Source: Nitrosomonas sp. (GTDB lineage Bacteria > Pseudomonadota > Gammaproteobacteria > Burkholderiales > Nitrosomonadaceae). From it: a DNA stretch of 64,000 nucleotides. How positions within the stretch are numbered: the stretch's first letter is position 1; each line of letters opens with the position of its first letter. The stretch covers positions 1 through 64,000 of the forward strand of contig JAMWZW010000009.1 in the NCBI GenBank assembly GCA_024281995.1, given 5' to 3'. The notes beneath the pieces were generated by a model, which saw only the letters and a list, made by a program, of their open reading frames with translations, was not told the origin of the DNA and did not search any database. The translations under genes were made by a program, and so were the position numbers. Shown piece by piece: positions 1-11,295 of this stretch.

Positions 1-141
1 AATAACTGCATGAAAAATAATATTAATCAATATAAAGCTATGCAATAAGCTATTAAATAACTCGGCATTATAGTATTTGCACGCTTCAAATACTATCGAT
101 AAAAATAATTTATTTCTCCTCTTTTTCTACTAGTACCTTTT

Positions 142-639
142 TTAGCGGTGCCATGGCGTGACGGGAATAATGGAAATACTGTTTTTTGGTGAACCCTCAA
201 TAATTCGGTCACTATATGATAAATAAACGAGCACGTTTCGCTTAGGATCATAAAACCGTACGACTTGTAACGATTTAAACAATAACGATGTGCTTTTCTT
301 GAAAACTTCCTCGCCATCACGATCGCCGTTTCTTACTTTTTCAGGCAAAGTAATTGGTCCAATTTGCCGACAGGCAATTGATGCATCAGAAGTATCCTCA
401 GCAACACCTACCATCCCTTTAACGCCTCCTGTTTTTGCTCTACTTAGATAACAGGTTGCTCCCGGAATTTCAGGATCATCAAATGCTTCAATAACGATTT
501 TATCATTTGCGCCTACTATCTTAAACACAGTTGAAACACTACCAATTTCCTCGGCCATAAGCGTGTAAGGCATAAATAAAATGAAAGCTAATAAGTAATT
601 CAACAGATTCTGTTTCCTCATTATTGACTGCAGTTTCAT
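142..639 (-). CDS. creA: CreA family exported protein
   Basis: About 165 residues, matching the CreA family along its length: IGSVSTVF near the N terminus, then [36 protein letters not shown], and [14 protein letters not shown] with [13 protein letters not shown] at the C terminus. Residues 1-29 form a typical signal peptide ending PYTLMA, so the mature protein should be periplasmic. The ATG at 639 has AGGAG about 6 bases upstream, and an in-frame start 30 bases earlier lacks this. CreA is widely conserved, but its biochemical role is not established despite the old name 'catabolite regulation'. It stands alone, and the 141 bases downstream to the window edge show no gene. Confidence 0.9.
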   Translation of the reverse strand: MKLQSIMRKQNLLNYLLAFILFMPYTLMAEEIGSVSTVFKIVGANDKIVIEAFDDPEIPGATCYLSRAKTGGVKGMVGVAEDTSDASIACRQIGPITLPEKVRNGDRDGEEVFKKSTSLLFKSLQVVRFYDPKRNVLVYLSYSDRIIEGSPKNSISIIPVTPWHR

Positions 640-732
640 GATCTTCTCCTGATTAGTAAAGTATTTCATTCTTATTAATTTTTATACAACAACAGTTAGT
701 ATTTTGCACCTCATTTGCAAATAAATGCAAAA

Positions 733-1742
<1,010 letters not shown>

Positions 1743-1830
1743 TTACAACTATCATATGCTTGCAAACAACCATTTTCTATAATTAGCCAACTTTATAATT
1801 TCCAAGCACATTTCTTCATTCCGACTACCA

Positions 1831-2727
1831 ATGATCACTTATGACCAATCTCAACTACGCACGATCAGAGATCTGTTGCGTTTTGCCATTACGCAGTTTA
1901 ACTCAGCCAATCTGTACTTTGGCCATGGATCGTCCAATGCTTATGACGAAGCCGCCTATCTTATTCTGAAAACCCTTCATTTGCCACTTGATCAATTGGA
2001 GCCCTTCCTGGATGCACGGTTGCTTGATGCAGAGCAGCAGCAGGTACTGGAAATCATCGCTCGCCGGGTGAAAGACAGGATACCGGCAGCATACCTAACA
2101 CATGAAGCCTGGCTGGGAGATTATCGTTTTTATGTTGACGAACGCGTCATCATCCCGCGTTCCTTTGTCGCAGAACTGCTACAGACACAGCTCTCTCCCT
2201 GGATATTGGATCCGGATAGAGTAACCTCGGCATTGGATTTATGCACCGGCTCCGCCTGTCTGGCCATACTCATGTCGCATAGCTTTACAAACGCGCAAAT
2301 CGATGCGGTCGATATTTCCGCACCGGCACTGGAAGTAGCACGCAAAAACGTTCAAGATTATGGACTGGAAAACAAAATCCATCTGATTCAATCCGATTTG
2401 TTCGCTGCTTTATCCGGAAAACAATACGACCTCATCATCAGCAATCCGCCGTATGTCAATGCCGAATCGATGGCGCACCTGCCGCAAGAATACCGCCATG
2501 AACCACCCAACGCTCTGGCAAGCGGCACAGACGGACTCGACGCAACCCGGCAAATCCTGCAACAAGCCGCGCAATACTTAACCGACGACGGCATCCTGGT
2601 GGTTGAAATCGGCCATAACCGGGCGGCACTGGAACAAGCCTTCCCCCTATTACCATTTACCTGGCTGGAAACTAGTGCCGGAAATGAGTTTGTGTTTTTG
2701 TTGCAGAAGGGTCAGTTGCTGCAGTAA
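1831..2727 (+). CDS. prmB: Ribosomal protein uL3 glutamine methyltransferase
   Basis: 298-residue class I SAM methyltransferase. Visible motifs are the SAM loop DLCTGSACLA (about 136-145), the acidic DAVDIS strand end and the NPPY catalytic motif (205-208) that binds the target glutamine. The helical N-terminal domain and the IPRSF linker before the Rossmann domain match PrmB, which methylates Gln150 of ribosomal protein L3, more closely than PrmC (HemK). Starts at ATG and is divergent from tadA with about 115 bases between. No clear terminator follows. Confidence 0.9.
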   Translation: MITYDQSQLRTIRDLLRFAITQFNSANLYFGHGSSNAYDEAAYLILKTLHLPLDQLEPFLDARLLDAEQQQVLEIIARRVKDRIPAAYLTHEAWLGDYRFYVDERVIIPRSFVAELLQTQLSPWILDPDRVTSALDLCTGSACLAILMSHSFTNAQIDAVDISAPALEVARKNVQDYGLENKIHLIQSDLFAALSGKQYDLIISNPPYVNAESMAHLPQEYRHEPPNALASGTDGLDATRQILQQAAQYLTDDGILVVEIGHNRAALEQAFPLLPFTWLETSAGNEFVFLLQKGQLLQ

Positions 2728-2915
2728 TCAGAATTTATTAAAAATTAGAATCTCGGATTAAATAAAATCAATATGATAAAACCTAAACCCGCATCATATT
2801 AAAGAAATGAAGAAAGGTTATACATTCAATCCATGATAGAAATTACTTTTGATGTAGTCTATATGGCATCATTTCGAAAATTTAATTTTAGCTTACCTTT
2901 TACGAGATTCTGATC

Positions 2916-3717
2916 TTGAATGAATGGCTTGAACTATTTCGCGAAGCAGTAAAAGCCAGCACCACTTTCTGAAATCTATGGCGACCTCCTAAAGCCTGGA
3001 GTAAAACAAGTAGGTAAGGCCCTTGAAACTGTTATTGGTTTTGGCAATACGGCTTTGTGGCCAGTTGCTTTGGCAAACGAGAAAGCGCGTATGGCACTTG
3101 AACAGAATCTCGAAAAATACCGAATTCAAATCGAAGATACGCCAGAAGAAAAAATTGTTTCCATCTCACCAGAAATTGGCGTACCGATTATGGAAAAACT
3201 TTCCTATGTTACTGATGAAGAGTTAAGCAATCTGTACGTGAATTTACTTGCGAAAGCATCAACAATCGATATCTCACAATTTGCTCACCCTAGCTTTGTA
3301 AATGTGATAAACAATCTCTGCCCTGATGAGGCTATTTATCTTCAGGAACTTTACAAGCGAGGTGCATTGCCATTTATTACAGCAAAACTTTTCAAAAATG
3401 GTGTCAACGAATGGAACTTACTTGGCGATCTTCTTACTGCAATTGAGAATGAATGCAAGATGTCGTTTCCACACAATGCAATCGCCTACCTCAGCAATTT
3501 TGAAGGACTCGGATTAATACAAATTAGACGAGATATCTACATTATAAGCGAAGGATTATATGAAAGCTTGGAGGCCTTCTACAAGCCGGCATACAAACTG
3601 TACCCCTTCAATGAAGAAACACACACTTTAGGATTTGAACGAGGCAAGATTGAGATTACGCCGTTTGGTCAGTTATTCATGAAAGCATGTCTTGTCAAAT
3701 TAAAACAAAGCTCATAG
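2916..3717 (+). pseudogene. DUF4393 (Abi-alpha) protein, frameshifted near its 5' end
   Basis: From about 2965 one frame encodes a DUF4393-like protein: EIYGDLLKPG, VGKALETVIGFGNTALWP, NEKARMALEQNLEKY, PEEKIVSISPEIGVP, then SNLYVNLLAKAS and AHPSFVNVINNLCPDEA. The expected N-terminal helix (LNEWLELFREAVKAST) is present just upstream, from about 2916, in another frame that stops at 2970. A one-base indel near 2962-2968 therefore separates the two halves. A truncated product could start at TTG 3055. DUF4393 is also called Abi-alpha and is thought to be linked to phage defence; that role is weakly established. Either a true frameshift or a sequencing error is possible. Confidence 0.7.
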
Positions 3718-3808
3718 GAATTTTTCAACTCCAACACATACATTCTTTACATGTAATACCAACGCTCATAGTTAACAAATTGCCCTGCCGGAGAAAGAAA
3801 AAAGCAAA

Positions 3809-4639
3809 TTACTCGAGCAAACTCAACAGCCGCCGCGTTTCCTTTTCATTCAATTCCAGCCATTGTCCGCGCTTGATTCGTGGCGGCAAATTGATTGGGC
3901 CAAAACGCACGCGCATCAAGCGGCTTACCGTGATGCCGATTGCTTCGAACATGCGTCGTACTTCGCGATTCTTGCCTTCTTTCAAGATGATGCGGTACCA
4001 GTGATTAGCGCCTTCGCCTCCTTGTTCGGCCAAGTAGGTAAACGCTGCCTGACCATCATCCAATGTTACGCCGGTCGTGAGCTGCTTCATCTGTTCTTCG
4101 CTTAGTTCCCCTAGTATCCGCACAGCATATTCACGCTCCACTTCGAAACGCGGATGCATCAAACGGTTCGCCAATGTGCCATCGGTGGTAAAAATGAGTA
4201 GGCCGCTGGTGTTAAAATCAAGCCGCCCGATAGCAATCCATTTGGAAGATCGCAGATAGGGCAGTCTGTCGAACACTGAAGGACGGCCTTCCGGGTCCTG
4301 ACGACTGACAATTTCACCTTCGGGCTTGTGATAAAGTAAAACTTTAGGCAAGCTTTCCCGTGGATTTGAACGAATCACGCGTTTGCCAATGCGCACGACA
4401 TCCTCTGCGCCAACCCGATCACCGATTCCGGCAATCTTGCCATTCACACTCACTTCTCCAGCGGCGATCAAAGTTTCCATTTCACGCCGCGAACCTAGCC
4501 CTTTTTGTGCCAGATACTTTTGCAACTTAACCGTAACTGCCGTCACTGCCGTGACAGCCTCCGGTACGCGAGACACTGACTCAGTCTTCGTTGCGGGTGT
4601 CTTTTTCTTTATTGACTTGATCGGCTTTTTTGCTTTCAT
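3809..4639 (-). CDS. rluB: 23S rRNA pseudouridine synthase B family
   Basis: 276 residues. A lysine-rich, low-complexity N-terminal tail (1-37) is followed by an S4 RNA-binding domain (LQKYLAQKGLGSRREMETLI, about 39-58) and an RsuA/RluB-type catalytic domain with GRLDFNTSGLL, where Asp141 is the catalytic aspartate, and a KEGKNREVRRMFEAIG segment typical of the family. RluB modifies uridine 2605 of 23S rRNA in E. coli. The tail includes VTAVTAVTV encoded by three near-identical 9-base repeats. RsuA, RluE or RluF activity cannot be excluded by motif alone, but the S4 domain and context fit RluB best. Confidence 0.85.
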   Translation of the reverse strand: MKAKKPIKSIKKKTPATKTESVSRVPEAVTAVTAVTVKLQKYLAQKGLGSRREMETLIAAGEVSVNGKIAGIGDRVGAEDVVRIGKRVIRSNPRESLPKVLLYHKPEGEIVSRQDPEGRPSVFDRLPYLRSSKWIAIGRLDFNTSGLLIFTTDGTLANRLMHPRFEVEREYAVRILGELSEEQMKQLTTGVTLDDGQAAFTYLAEQGGEGANHWYRIILKEGKNREVRRMFEAIGITVSRLMRVRFGPINLPPRIKRGQWLELNEKETRRLLSLLE

Positions 4640-4770
4640 CGTTATTTAAACTGAAAAATTATAGGGATTAGAAATTAACACTTGCTAAGATGCAGGATGT
4701 CGAATTGTAAACTATGCAACACGCAACCAAACTGCAGTTGACGGTTATTTATCGATTTTCCAACTCTGCA

Positions 4771-7146
4771 CTAAAAATTCTCATAGCGATGCACATCAAA
4801 AATGCCTGCTATCAAAGGTTGGTGTTCTTGTTGCCATGCCGTGATGTCATGCAAAATTTCCCAGAATTGCGGGTGAGTTCGCCGCACGCCCCACGTTTCC
4901 ACAAGTTTCTCAAACTGCCTCTGTTTCTGAGCATTTCCCAGTAATGATACGAATTCTTCAATTTGCGATACTGGCACGTCAAAAATGAAATTGGGATAAC
5001 TACCGGTAATACCAGGGTATAGAGTAAGACGATCTCGCTTGGGCTGATAGCGCAATTCTTCACCTAATATAAACGCAACATTGCTGTGCGCGCGATTTCT
5101 CAATAATGTATAAACCGTGCGTTCGCCATTCTTACGCGTGACACGAATGAATGTAACTTCGGGTAACTGCAAAATTCCAGGCGACTCAGCCGCAGTACGT
5201 ATTGCCAGCGTTGACAAAGCATTGTCGGCATGTTGTACCCATTGAGGTTGACCAGAACGGCTGCAACTGGTCGATTGGCAACGGTTGAGCGGATCAGACG
5301 GCATGGCATTTACGCCTTGGAAACGATTTAGAATTCGTTCGCTAAGCTCTTGCCACGGATTTTCAGTAGTGAAATGCTCTTGCGATGCCGATTCGTCGTC
5401 GATTTCTTCATAAACAATACCGAATTTTATCTGCCCCAGGTCTTGATACCAATCATGCAGAATGGCTTTCCGCTGGCCTGCAGGCATCAAGCGTAGCAAG
5501 TTATGTTCCGAACCATTGCGTATCAAATCGAAATAAAGACGGGTCAATAATTGATGCGCAACATTGCCAAATACATCAAAATTAACCACCAGTTCGTAGT
5601 AAGTGCGTTCAAGCAGCGGAAAATCCATCAGCCATAGCGTTTTCGGAATATCTCCGGCCAATCCTGCAACCACCGAAGCACTATTGTGATGACGGAAAAC
5701 AGTCAACAGTGCATTTTTATTTTTACCATTGCCATTCCACACGTGATTTAGCGAAGCGCCATCCGGTTGCTGCAAGGTATATTGATCTTGGCGCAATACT
5801 TGATAATCATTATGGCGTTTTAGGTAGTGCAACCAGTTCTCGCCCATTGCGAGCAGATTATCATCTTGTCCTGGCATACCCAGCAAAGGAATGACTTTAC
5901 GCCGATAAGTATCATTAATCACAAAAAGATCCGATTTCGGATCCTGAAATAATGTCCAAAAATGATCCCGTATCACATCGGTCGCGATCTGACCGCGGCA
6001 AACTGGGCCGTGGATAAAGGCGCGCACAAAGTATTCCGCATCATCCAACATGAACTGATAGCGCGCATAAGCCGGAATATCGGCAAAAGTTACAAATGGA
6101 TTGGCGCGCTCGGTATAGCTGTAACCTGGCAAACCACCCATCGGCCAGCGTTTATTAAAAAATAGCGCGTTGATTCGCCGCTGCTTGGCTTGATTCAGTG
6201 CATAAGGAACACGTCGTTTATGCACGATCTTACCCGTGATCGGACGAAGGCGGTAGAAAAACGGTTGCTTGGGATCGTCATTTGGATTGACGGTAGCAAC
6301 CGCTTCAATCGCCTTACCGGATGGCGTGTAGGAGCGCAAAAGCTCAAAAAAGCGCGGCTCCCCACCCAGTTCAGAGAAGTACAAAGTTGCCATAAACCAA
6401 TGCTCATACAACCAACGTGCCACCAGTTTACTGCGTTTATCAGTGCGGTTGAGCAGTGTTTCCCATTGTTTGATCGCTTGCTTCTCGCCACTCGTGAGTT
6501 CAACAATTTCATCAGGAATCACAGCACCTTGAGCAACCCAACCGGCCATCAGTGCATATTCGTCATCGCTCAATCCGGCAGTCGCAAACGGCATGCCGCC
6601 ATGTGGATTATCACGCGCATAAGCAGCAAACTCTTCAGTTGAAACGCATTGATTTTTTCGTGTAATGCCCAGTTCAAGTGAATCCGGCAATTTGCTATTG
6701 GGTGGGAAAGGAAACTGTTTCCCCAGCGACACCATCTCCGCTACCAGCGGTTGTAGCTGTTTATCAGCGGATTGCAGTACAGAGTAAAAACCGCGTTCAC
6801 GCCACCCGGAAACCGTCGATTCGTCTATACCCAACCGGGTGGGTTGCATAGCTTCGGTACGCGCTTCTCCGTAAATCGATTTAGGAAAAGCACCGCGCAG
6901 CAACCCTTCATTATTTTCCATCTTGAGCTGACAAGGTGCATCGAAACAACTGTGACACGACAGGCACTTAGCTTCAATAATTGGACGGATTTCTTTTGTA
7001 TAGGAGATCGGCCTTTCAACGGGAGCAGGTAAAGTAGCGGGTTGAGGCACTTGCTTAGTAACTGACGTTAAGCTGTCATTTTGACAAGCGGATAGTAAAT
7101 AAAGCAAACACGACAATAAATACATGGATAGACGTGACAGTCCCAT
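4771..7146 (-). CDS. cti: Fatty acid cis/trans isomerase, lipoprotein-like
   Basis: About 791 residues from ATG 7146, chosen because GGGAG lies 7 bases upstream; an in-frame TTG 30 bases earlier has none. The N terminus is a signal peptide with a lipobox-like LLSAC (Cys21). A single c-type haem motif CLSCH (Cys61 to His65) follows, as in known Cti enzymes, which convert cis unsaturated membrane fatty acids to trans in the periplasm under solvent or heat stress. Family blocks such as GWRERGFYSVL, LPGYSYTERANPFVTFADIP and MDFPLLERTYYELVVNFDVFGN are present. Single gene, divergent from the YheT-type hydrolase. Confidence 0.9.
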   Translation of the reverse strand: MGLSRLSMYLLSCLLYLLSACQNDSLTSVTKQVPQPATLPAPVERPISYTKEIRPIIEAKCLSCHSCFDAPCQLKMENNEGLLRGAFPKSIYGEARTEAMQPTRLGIDESTVSGWRERGFYSVLQSADKQLQPLVAEMVSLGKQFPFPPNSKLPDSLELGITRKNQCVSTEEFAAYARDNPHGGMPFATAGLSDDEYALMAGWVAQGAVIPDEIVELTSGEKQAIKQWETLLNRTDKRSKLVARWLYEHWFMATLYFSELGGEPRFFELLRSYTPSGKAIEAVATVNPNDDPKQPFFYRLRPITGKIVHKRRVPYALNQAKQRRINALFFNKRWPMGGLPGYSYTERANPFVTFADIPAYARYQFMLDDAEYFVRAFIHGPVCRGQIATDVIRDHFWTLFQDPKSDLFVINDTYRRKVIPLLGMPGQDDNLLAMGENWLHYLKRHNDYQVLRQDQYTLQQPDGASLNHVWNGNGKNKNALLTVFRHHNSASVVAGLAGDIPKTLWLMDFPLLERTYYELVVNFDVFGNVAHQLLTRLYFDLIRNGSEHNLLRLMPAGQRKAILHDWYQDLGQIKFGIVYEEIDDESASQEHFTTENPWQELSERILNRFQGVNAMPSDPLNRCQSTSCSRSGQPQWVQHADNALSTLAIRTAAESPGILQLPEVTFIRVTRKNGERTVYTLLRNRAHSNVAFILGEELRYQPKRDRLTLYPGITGSYPNFIFDVPVSQIEEFVSLLGNAQKQRQFEKLVETWGVRRTHPQFWEILHDITAWQQEHQPLIAGIFDVHRYENF

Positions 7147-7271
7147 GAAAAAACTCCCTATCTTGAATAATCGCAAAAATCTTCTTTATACCCTGTTTTG
7201 CTGCAAATTCTGTAGCGATTTACGCACAATTGATTTTAAAATACTCACTAACAATTCAAGCAAGAGAAAAT

Positions 7272-8291
7272 ATGTCAGCCTCATTAAATTATATTATTCC
7301 AATCTATACAAAACCTTATACCGCACCATCGTGGCTGCCAGGAGGGAATCTGCAGACGCTTTACCCTTATTTGAAAAAACCGAAGCCGCTTTTTAACTAC
7401 CGGCGTGAGCGTTGGGAATTGGAAGATGGGGACTTTGTTGATGTGGATTGGATGGATGGTACGGCACATTCACCCTTGATTGTATTTTTTCATGGCTTGG
7501 AAGGCGGATCATCCAGTCATTATATTCTTAGCATGATGAACAATTTGAGAAAATACCATTGGCGCAGCGCCGTCATCCACTTCCGTGGTTGCTCAGGAAT
7601 ACCGAATCGGCTGTCGCGCGCCTATCATGCTGGAGATTCCACTGAAATTGACTGGATGCTGCATCGCATCGTCAATCAGAACCGATTGTCAAGTGTAACA
7701 CAACCTATCTATGTCATTGGCGTGTCGCTGGGTGGCAATGCACTTCTAAAATGGCTGGGAGAAAAAAGAGAACAGGCGAACAAACTGGTGGCTGGTGCCG
7801 CCACGATTTCCGTCCCGCTTGATCTTGCTGCAGCCGGATCGGCATTGGATATCGGCTTTAACCAAGTGTATACACGACATTTCCTAGGCACCCTTAAATA
7901 CAAAGCACTCGATAAGTTGGAACAATTCCCCGGCTTGTTTGATGCCAAATCTCTCAAAAAATGTAAATCGATCTATGATTTTGATAACCTGGTTACCGCC
8001 CCGCTGCATGGGTTCCGCAACACCGATGAATACTGGCAGCTATCCAGCAGCAAACAATGGCTGGGCCATATCAAGGTACCTACGCTGGTGATCAATGCCC
8101 GCAATGATCCATTCATGCCTGCATCGGTATTGCCGACACCGCAGGAGGTATCATCTGCCGTGACACTGGAATTTCCAAATGAGGGCGGTCATGCCGGATT
8201 CATGCAAGGGCCATTTCCAGGGAAATTAACTTGGTTGCCCAAACGAATATTGAGCTTCTTCTATCATCAATGTGCTAGTGCGAGCAAATGA
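7272..8291 (+). CDS. YheT-type alpha/beta hydrolase
   Basis: 339 residues from ATG 7272 (AAGAGAA upstream); a TTG 42 bases earlier extends the frame without support. The pattern is that of YheT/EMB8-like hydrolases: PSWLPGGNLQTLYP at the N terminus, oxyanion region FFHGLEGGSSSHYI, HFRGCSG, nucleophile elbow GVSLGGNALLKW, then a late Asp (NARNDPFMP) and His (NEGGHAGFM) that complete the Ser-Asp-His triad. Cytoplasmic, no signal peptide. The physiological substrate in bacteria is unknown; esterase-type activity on lipids is plausible. Confidence 0.85.
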   Translation: MSASLNYIIPIYTKPYTAPSWLPGGNLQTLYPYLKKPKPLFNYRRERWELEDGDFVDVDWMDGTAHSPLIVFFHGLEGGSSSHYILSMMNNLRKYHWRSAVIHFRGCSGIPNRLSRAYHAGDSTEIDWMLHRIVNQNRLSSVTQPIYVIGVSLGGNALLKWLGEKREQANKLVAGAATISVPLDLAAAGSALDIGFNQVYTRHFLGTLKYKALDKLEQFPGLFDAKSLKKCKSIYDFDNLVTAPLHGFRNTDEYWQLSSSKQWLGHIKVPTLVINARNDPFMPASVLPTPQEVSSAVTLEFPNEGGHAGFMQGPFPGKLTWLPKRILSFFYHQCASASK

Positions 8292-8439
8292 AACCGGATC
8301 CTTCGTTAATCTCTTCTCAGAAAAATTAACAATTGTGTATTTAAAAGATAGCTGTAAGAATTTCTAGCATTATTTACGATATTCAGGAAAACATTGTAAA
8401 TGAACATGCATAAATGCACACGCTTGACTTTATTGGATC

Positions 8440-8960
8440 GCCCGGAAATATGGCCGTTCTATCAAAACCCGGCTATAAAAATAACACATTGGCAGAACGC
8501 TTCAGAGTCAGCCGATCAACGATTTATACAGAACTGGAGCGCGCCAAACCTTAGGAATTTACCCCGCGTAATAGCGCCAATCAGCGCTTTAAAGCACTAC
8601 AGTACGGCCTTAAGCGTTTAGCCAAGATCGAGCAAACAATCCAAGAACGCCTCAAGCGTGAAGCAAAACGCTATAACAAGTCTTACCCAGGTGAACTCAT
8701 CCACTTCAATACCAAGCGGCTCTTCTGGTTGAAAGAATAATCCGTCAATGAACCTCGAGAATCAACGGTAAAGCTGAACGGAGCATTCGCACTCTAATGA
8801 ATATGTGGCATATAGCCAAATTTAATTTAAAAACAACGCTTATTACCGCATTCGACTTGTCCGTTTCATTAACTTCTACAGTACCGTCAAACTTCATAAA
8901 AGTTTGAATAATGCCATACTCCTTATGAAACACTCTCCGCTTATTTCAATCGACTACTCT
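8440..8960 (+). pseudogene. IS481-type transposase remnant with internal deletion
   Basis: From 8483 to 8740 one frame reads NTLAERFRVSRSTIYTELERAK, a TAG stop (8552-8554), then NQRFKALQYGLKRLAKIEQ and RYNKSYPGELIHFNTKRL. This is the N-terminal HTH and linker of an IS481-family integrase-type transposase. From about 8764, NGKAERSIRTLMNMWH and, in another frame, RFINFYSTVKLHKSLNNA correspond to the end of the DDE domain. Most of the catalytic middle is missing. Several stops and frame changes show that the copy is dead. No intact terminal repeats were recognised. Confidence 0.7.
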
Positions 8961-9014
8961 ATAAGCAGCAGCCCTGAAATTTCTTACACTGAAAATAGTT
9001 TAGAAGCATACTAA

Positions 9015-9713
9015 TTATTGCTTAACTAGCGAAACTGACCCATTATCTGTCGTAGCATCATTTTTGCCATAAAGGTCATTAGGAATACCAACTATCCCTG
9101 ATAACACATTATCTTCCAAGATTAATCGATACTCCCGATTTGCACTCCATCCCAAAAGAGCATTAGTACCGCTTACACTGAATTCCAGCGCTCTCATGCG
9201 CTTGATTCTAATGAGCTGACGATTCTCTGTATCTGGTGATAAATTTGCGAGTACTTCTGGATCAATTCTATCCTCATCAATGAAATCGTTACCAATTTTA
9301 AATTGCGTAACAATATCACCAGTGACTCTTGAAATAAGATGACCGTCTGATGTGCTTGTGTGAGTAATTTCCCCACCTACATAACCATCCTGAACAACAA
9401 TGAGTTTTAATTCTGTTTGGAATGTAATATTGTTTATTACGTAAGTTCCTTTCCACGTTGTATTTCTTAGTTTCTGTTCTAATTGCTCACTGACACTAAG
9501 CTGCTCTTGAGCGCCAATGATGGCTAACGTTAAGTCTTCACGCAAATTAAAATCAACTTTATATGTACTACCTATGGCATCAATACCACCGATAGTTAAC
9601 CTATTGTTTCCCGATGTTTCAGGAACTACAAAAGATTTTGAAAAATCAACATCTATTGCCTGAATGGCTGCACTCCAAAGCAATAAGAATGTAAGTATAA
9701 TTTTTTTAAACAT
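9015..9713 (-). CDS. Unknown exported protein, 232 residues
   Basis: Family not recognised. ATG 9713 has a strong AGGAGG 5 bases upstream, so this start is preferred over one 18 bases earlier. Residues 1-19 (MFKKIILTFLLLWSAAIQA) are a clear signal peptide. The mature part is rich in beta-prone, hydrophilic stretches with one NTTWKGTYVINN segment, and has no cysteine or transmembrane segment, which suggests a soluble periplasmic or secreted beta-rich protein. Single gene next to an IS481 remnant. No function is proposed. Confidence 0.7.
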   Translation of the reverse strand: MFKKIILTFLLLWSAAIQAIDVDFSKSFVVPETSGNNRLTIGGIDAIGSTYKVDFNLREDLTLAIIGAQEQLSVSEQLEQKLRNTTWKGTYVINNITFQTELKLIVVQDGYVGGEITHTSTSDGHLISRVTGDIVTQFKIGNDFIDEDRIDPEVLANLSPDTENRQLIRIKRMRALEFSVSGTNALLGWSANREYRLILEDNVLSGIVGIPNDLYGKNDATTDNGSVSLVKQ

Positions 9714-9866
9714 TAATCCTCCTTTATTCAAACTTATTATTTATGATCAGTATCGATTCAACTAGGAACTTTACCTTAGTTATTGATTATCTTACGCACA
9801 AAAATACCGCACAATAATTTTTCGTTTATGATTTGATGGATCCGTTACAACCTAAAATGAGGTTTC

Positions 9867-11234
9867 TCAAAAAAATCTGGCAACAAATGCGTGTTCAATC
9901 TTTCCACTGAGCGGGATTTTAACGCGATGGCCACTACCGGGTGCGATCGTAACAGATTGTCCCTTGGCATCTAACATTTTTGATAATTCAAACACTTGAT
10001 TGCCATCCGGATGAATGATTTCCAGGCGATCGCCCACTTGAAAGCGGTTCTTCACCAATATTTCCGCCATGCCACTGGCATCATCAAAACCGGTCACATC
10101 GCCGACATATTGGCTGCGATTGGATTCTGAGTGGCCACGCAGATAATTTTGTGTTTCATGCGTGCTATGGCGTTGATAAAAACCGCTGGTATAACCGCGA
10201 TTGGCGAGACCTTCCAGTTCGCCCAGCAAACTGGGATCAAACGGCTTATTGGCGACGGCATCATCGATTGCTTTGCGGTAAACCTGGGCGGTGCGCGCCA
10301 CATAATATAAAGACTTGGTACGCCCTTCGATTTTCAGGGAATCTACACCGATTTTAACCAACCGTTCGATATGCTCAACCGCGCGCAAATCCTTTGAATT
10401 CATGATGTACGTACCGTGCTCGTCTTCCATGATCGGCATCAATTGACCGGGACGTTCTTTTTCTTCAATCAGGTATACCTGGTCAGCGGCCGGATGCCGT
10501 ACTATCGAACCACAACCACCTGCCATACCTGCTTGTTCCGATTGTTGCAACGCCTGGCTAAAATCAAAATCGATTTTTCCACTTTCCTGGATATCACCGC
10601 TTGCATTCTCCTCGGCGGATTTAACCTTATAATCCCAGCGGCACGAATTGGTGCACGTGCCTTGGTTCGGATCACGATGGTTAAAATATCCCGATAGCAG
10701 ACAGCGTCCGGAATAAGCAATACACAATGCGCCGTGCACAAAAACTTCCAATTCCATGTCCGGACACTGATCACGGATTTGCCCCACTTCATCGAGCGAT
10801 AATTCACGTGACAAGATCACCCGCGTCAATCCGATTTTTTGCCAAAACTTAACACCCATATAATTTACGGTGTTCGCCTGCACCGACAAATGAATCGGCA
10901 CTTCCGGCCATTGTTCACGCACCATCATGATCAATCCAGGATCGGCCATGATCAGTGCATCGGGTTTCATGGCAATAACCGGTTCCATATCCGCCAAATA
11001 AGTTTTGACTTTGGCGTTATGCGGCATGATATTGCTCGCTACCAAAAATTTTTTCCCTAGTGCGTGCGCTTCCGCAATTCCGGTTTTGAGTTGCTCCAAA
11101 GCAAATTCATTATTGCGTGCCCGCATCGAATAGCGCGGTTGCCCCGCATATACTGCATCGGCGCCGAATGCATAGGCAATACGCATTTTCTCTAACGAGC
11201 CGGCGGGAAGTAAAAGTTCTGGTGATTTCAACAT
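9867..11234 (-). CDS. trhP: tRNA uridine 5-hydroxylation protein (U32 family)
   Basis: 455 residues from ATG 11234 (MLKSPELLLPAGS), a start shared with the family; the longer frame begins at an unsupported upstream codon. Peptidase U32 family, formerly YegQ. Visible blocks are PAGSLEKMRIAYAFGADAVY, SVQANTVN, EVFVHGALCIAYSGRCLLS, CTNSCRWDY and SLKIEGRTKSLYYVA. The clustered cysteines fit the iron-sulfur site of TrhP. TrhP makes 5-hydroxyuridine at tRNA position 34 using prephenate. Divergent from dnaE with about 60 bases between the start codons, so the promoters must overlap or be very compact. Confidence 0.88.
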   Translation of the reverse strand: MLKSPELLLPAGSLEKMRIAYAFGADAVYAGQPRYSMRARNNEFALEQLKTGIAEAHALGKKFLVASNIMPHNAKVKTYLADMEPVIAMKPDALIMADPGLIMMVREQWPEVPIHLSVQANTVNYMGVKFWQKIGLTRVILSRELSLDEVGQIRDQCPDMELEVFVHGALCIAYSGRCLLSGYFNHRDPNQGTCTNSCRWDYKVKSAEENASGDIQESGKIDFDFSQALQQSEQAGMAGGCGSIVRHPAADQVYLIEEKERPGQLMPIMEDEHGTYIMNSKDLRAVEHIERLVKIGVDSLKIEGRTKSLYYVARTAQVYRKAIDDAVANKPFDPSLLGELEGLANRGYTSGFYQRHSTHETQNYLRGHSESNRSQYVGDVTGFDDASGMAEILVKNRFQVGDRLEIIHPDGNQVFELSKMLDAKGQSVTIAPGSGHRVKIPLSGKIEHAFVARFF

Positions 11235-11295
11235 AATGTAAAATAAGCGCTTAAGAATCGATAACGGCTTTTCCGCAAAATTGAATTGTACCACC

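Noticed and set aside
6190-6642. 150-codon plus-strand frame inside cti
   Set aside because: Antisense to a well-supported gene; no ribosome site or family match.
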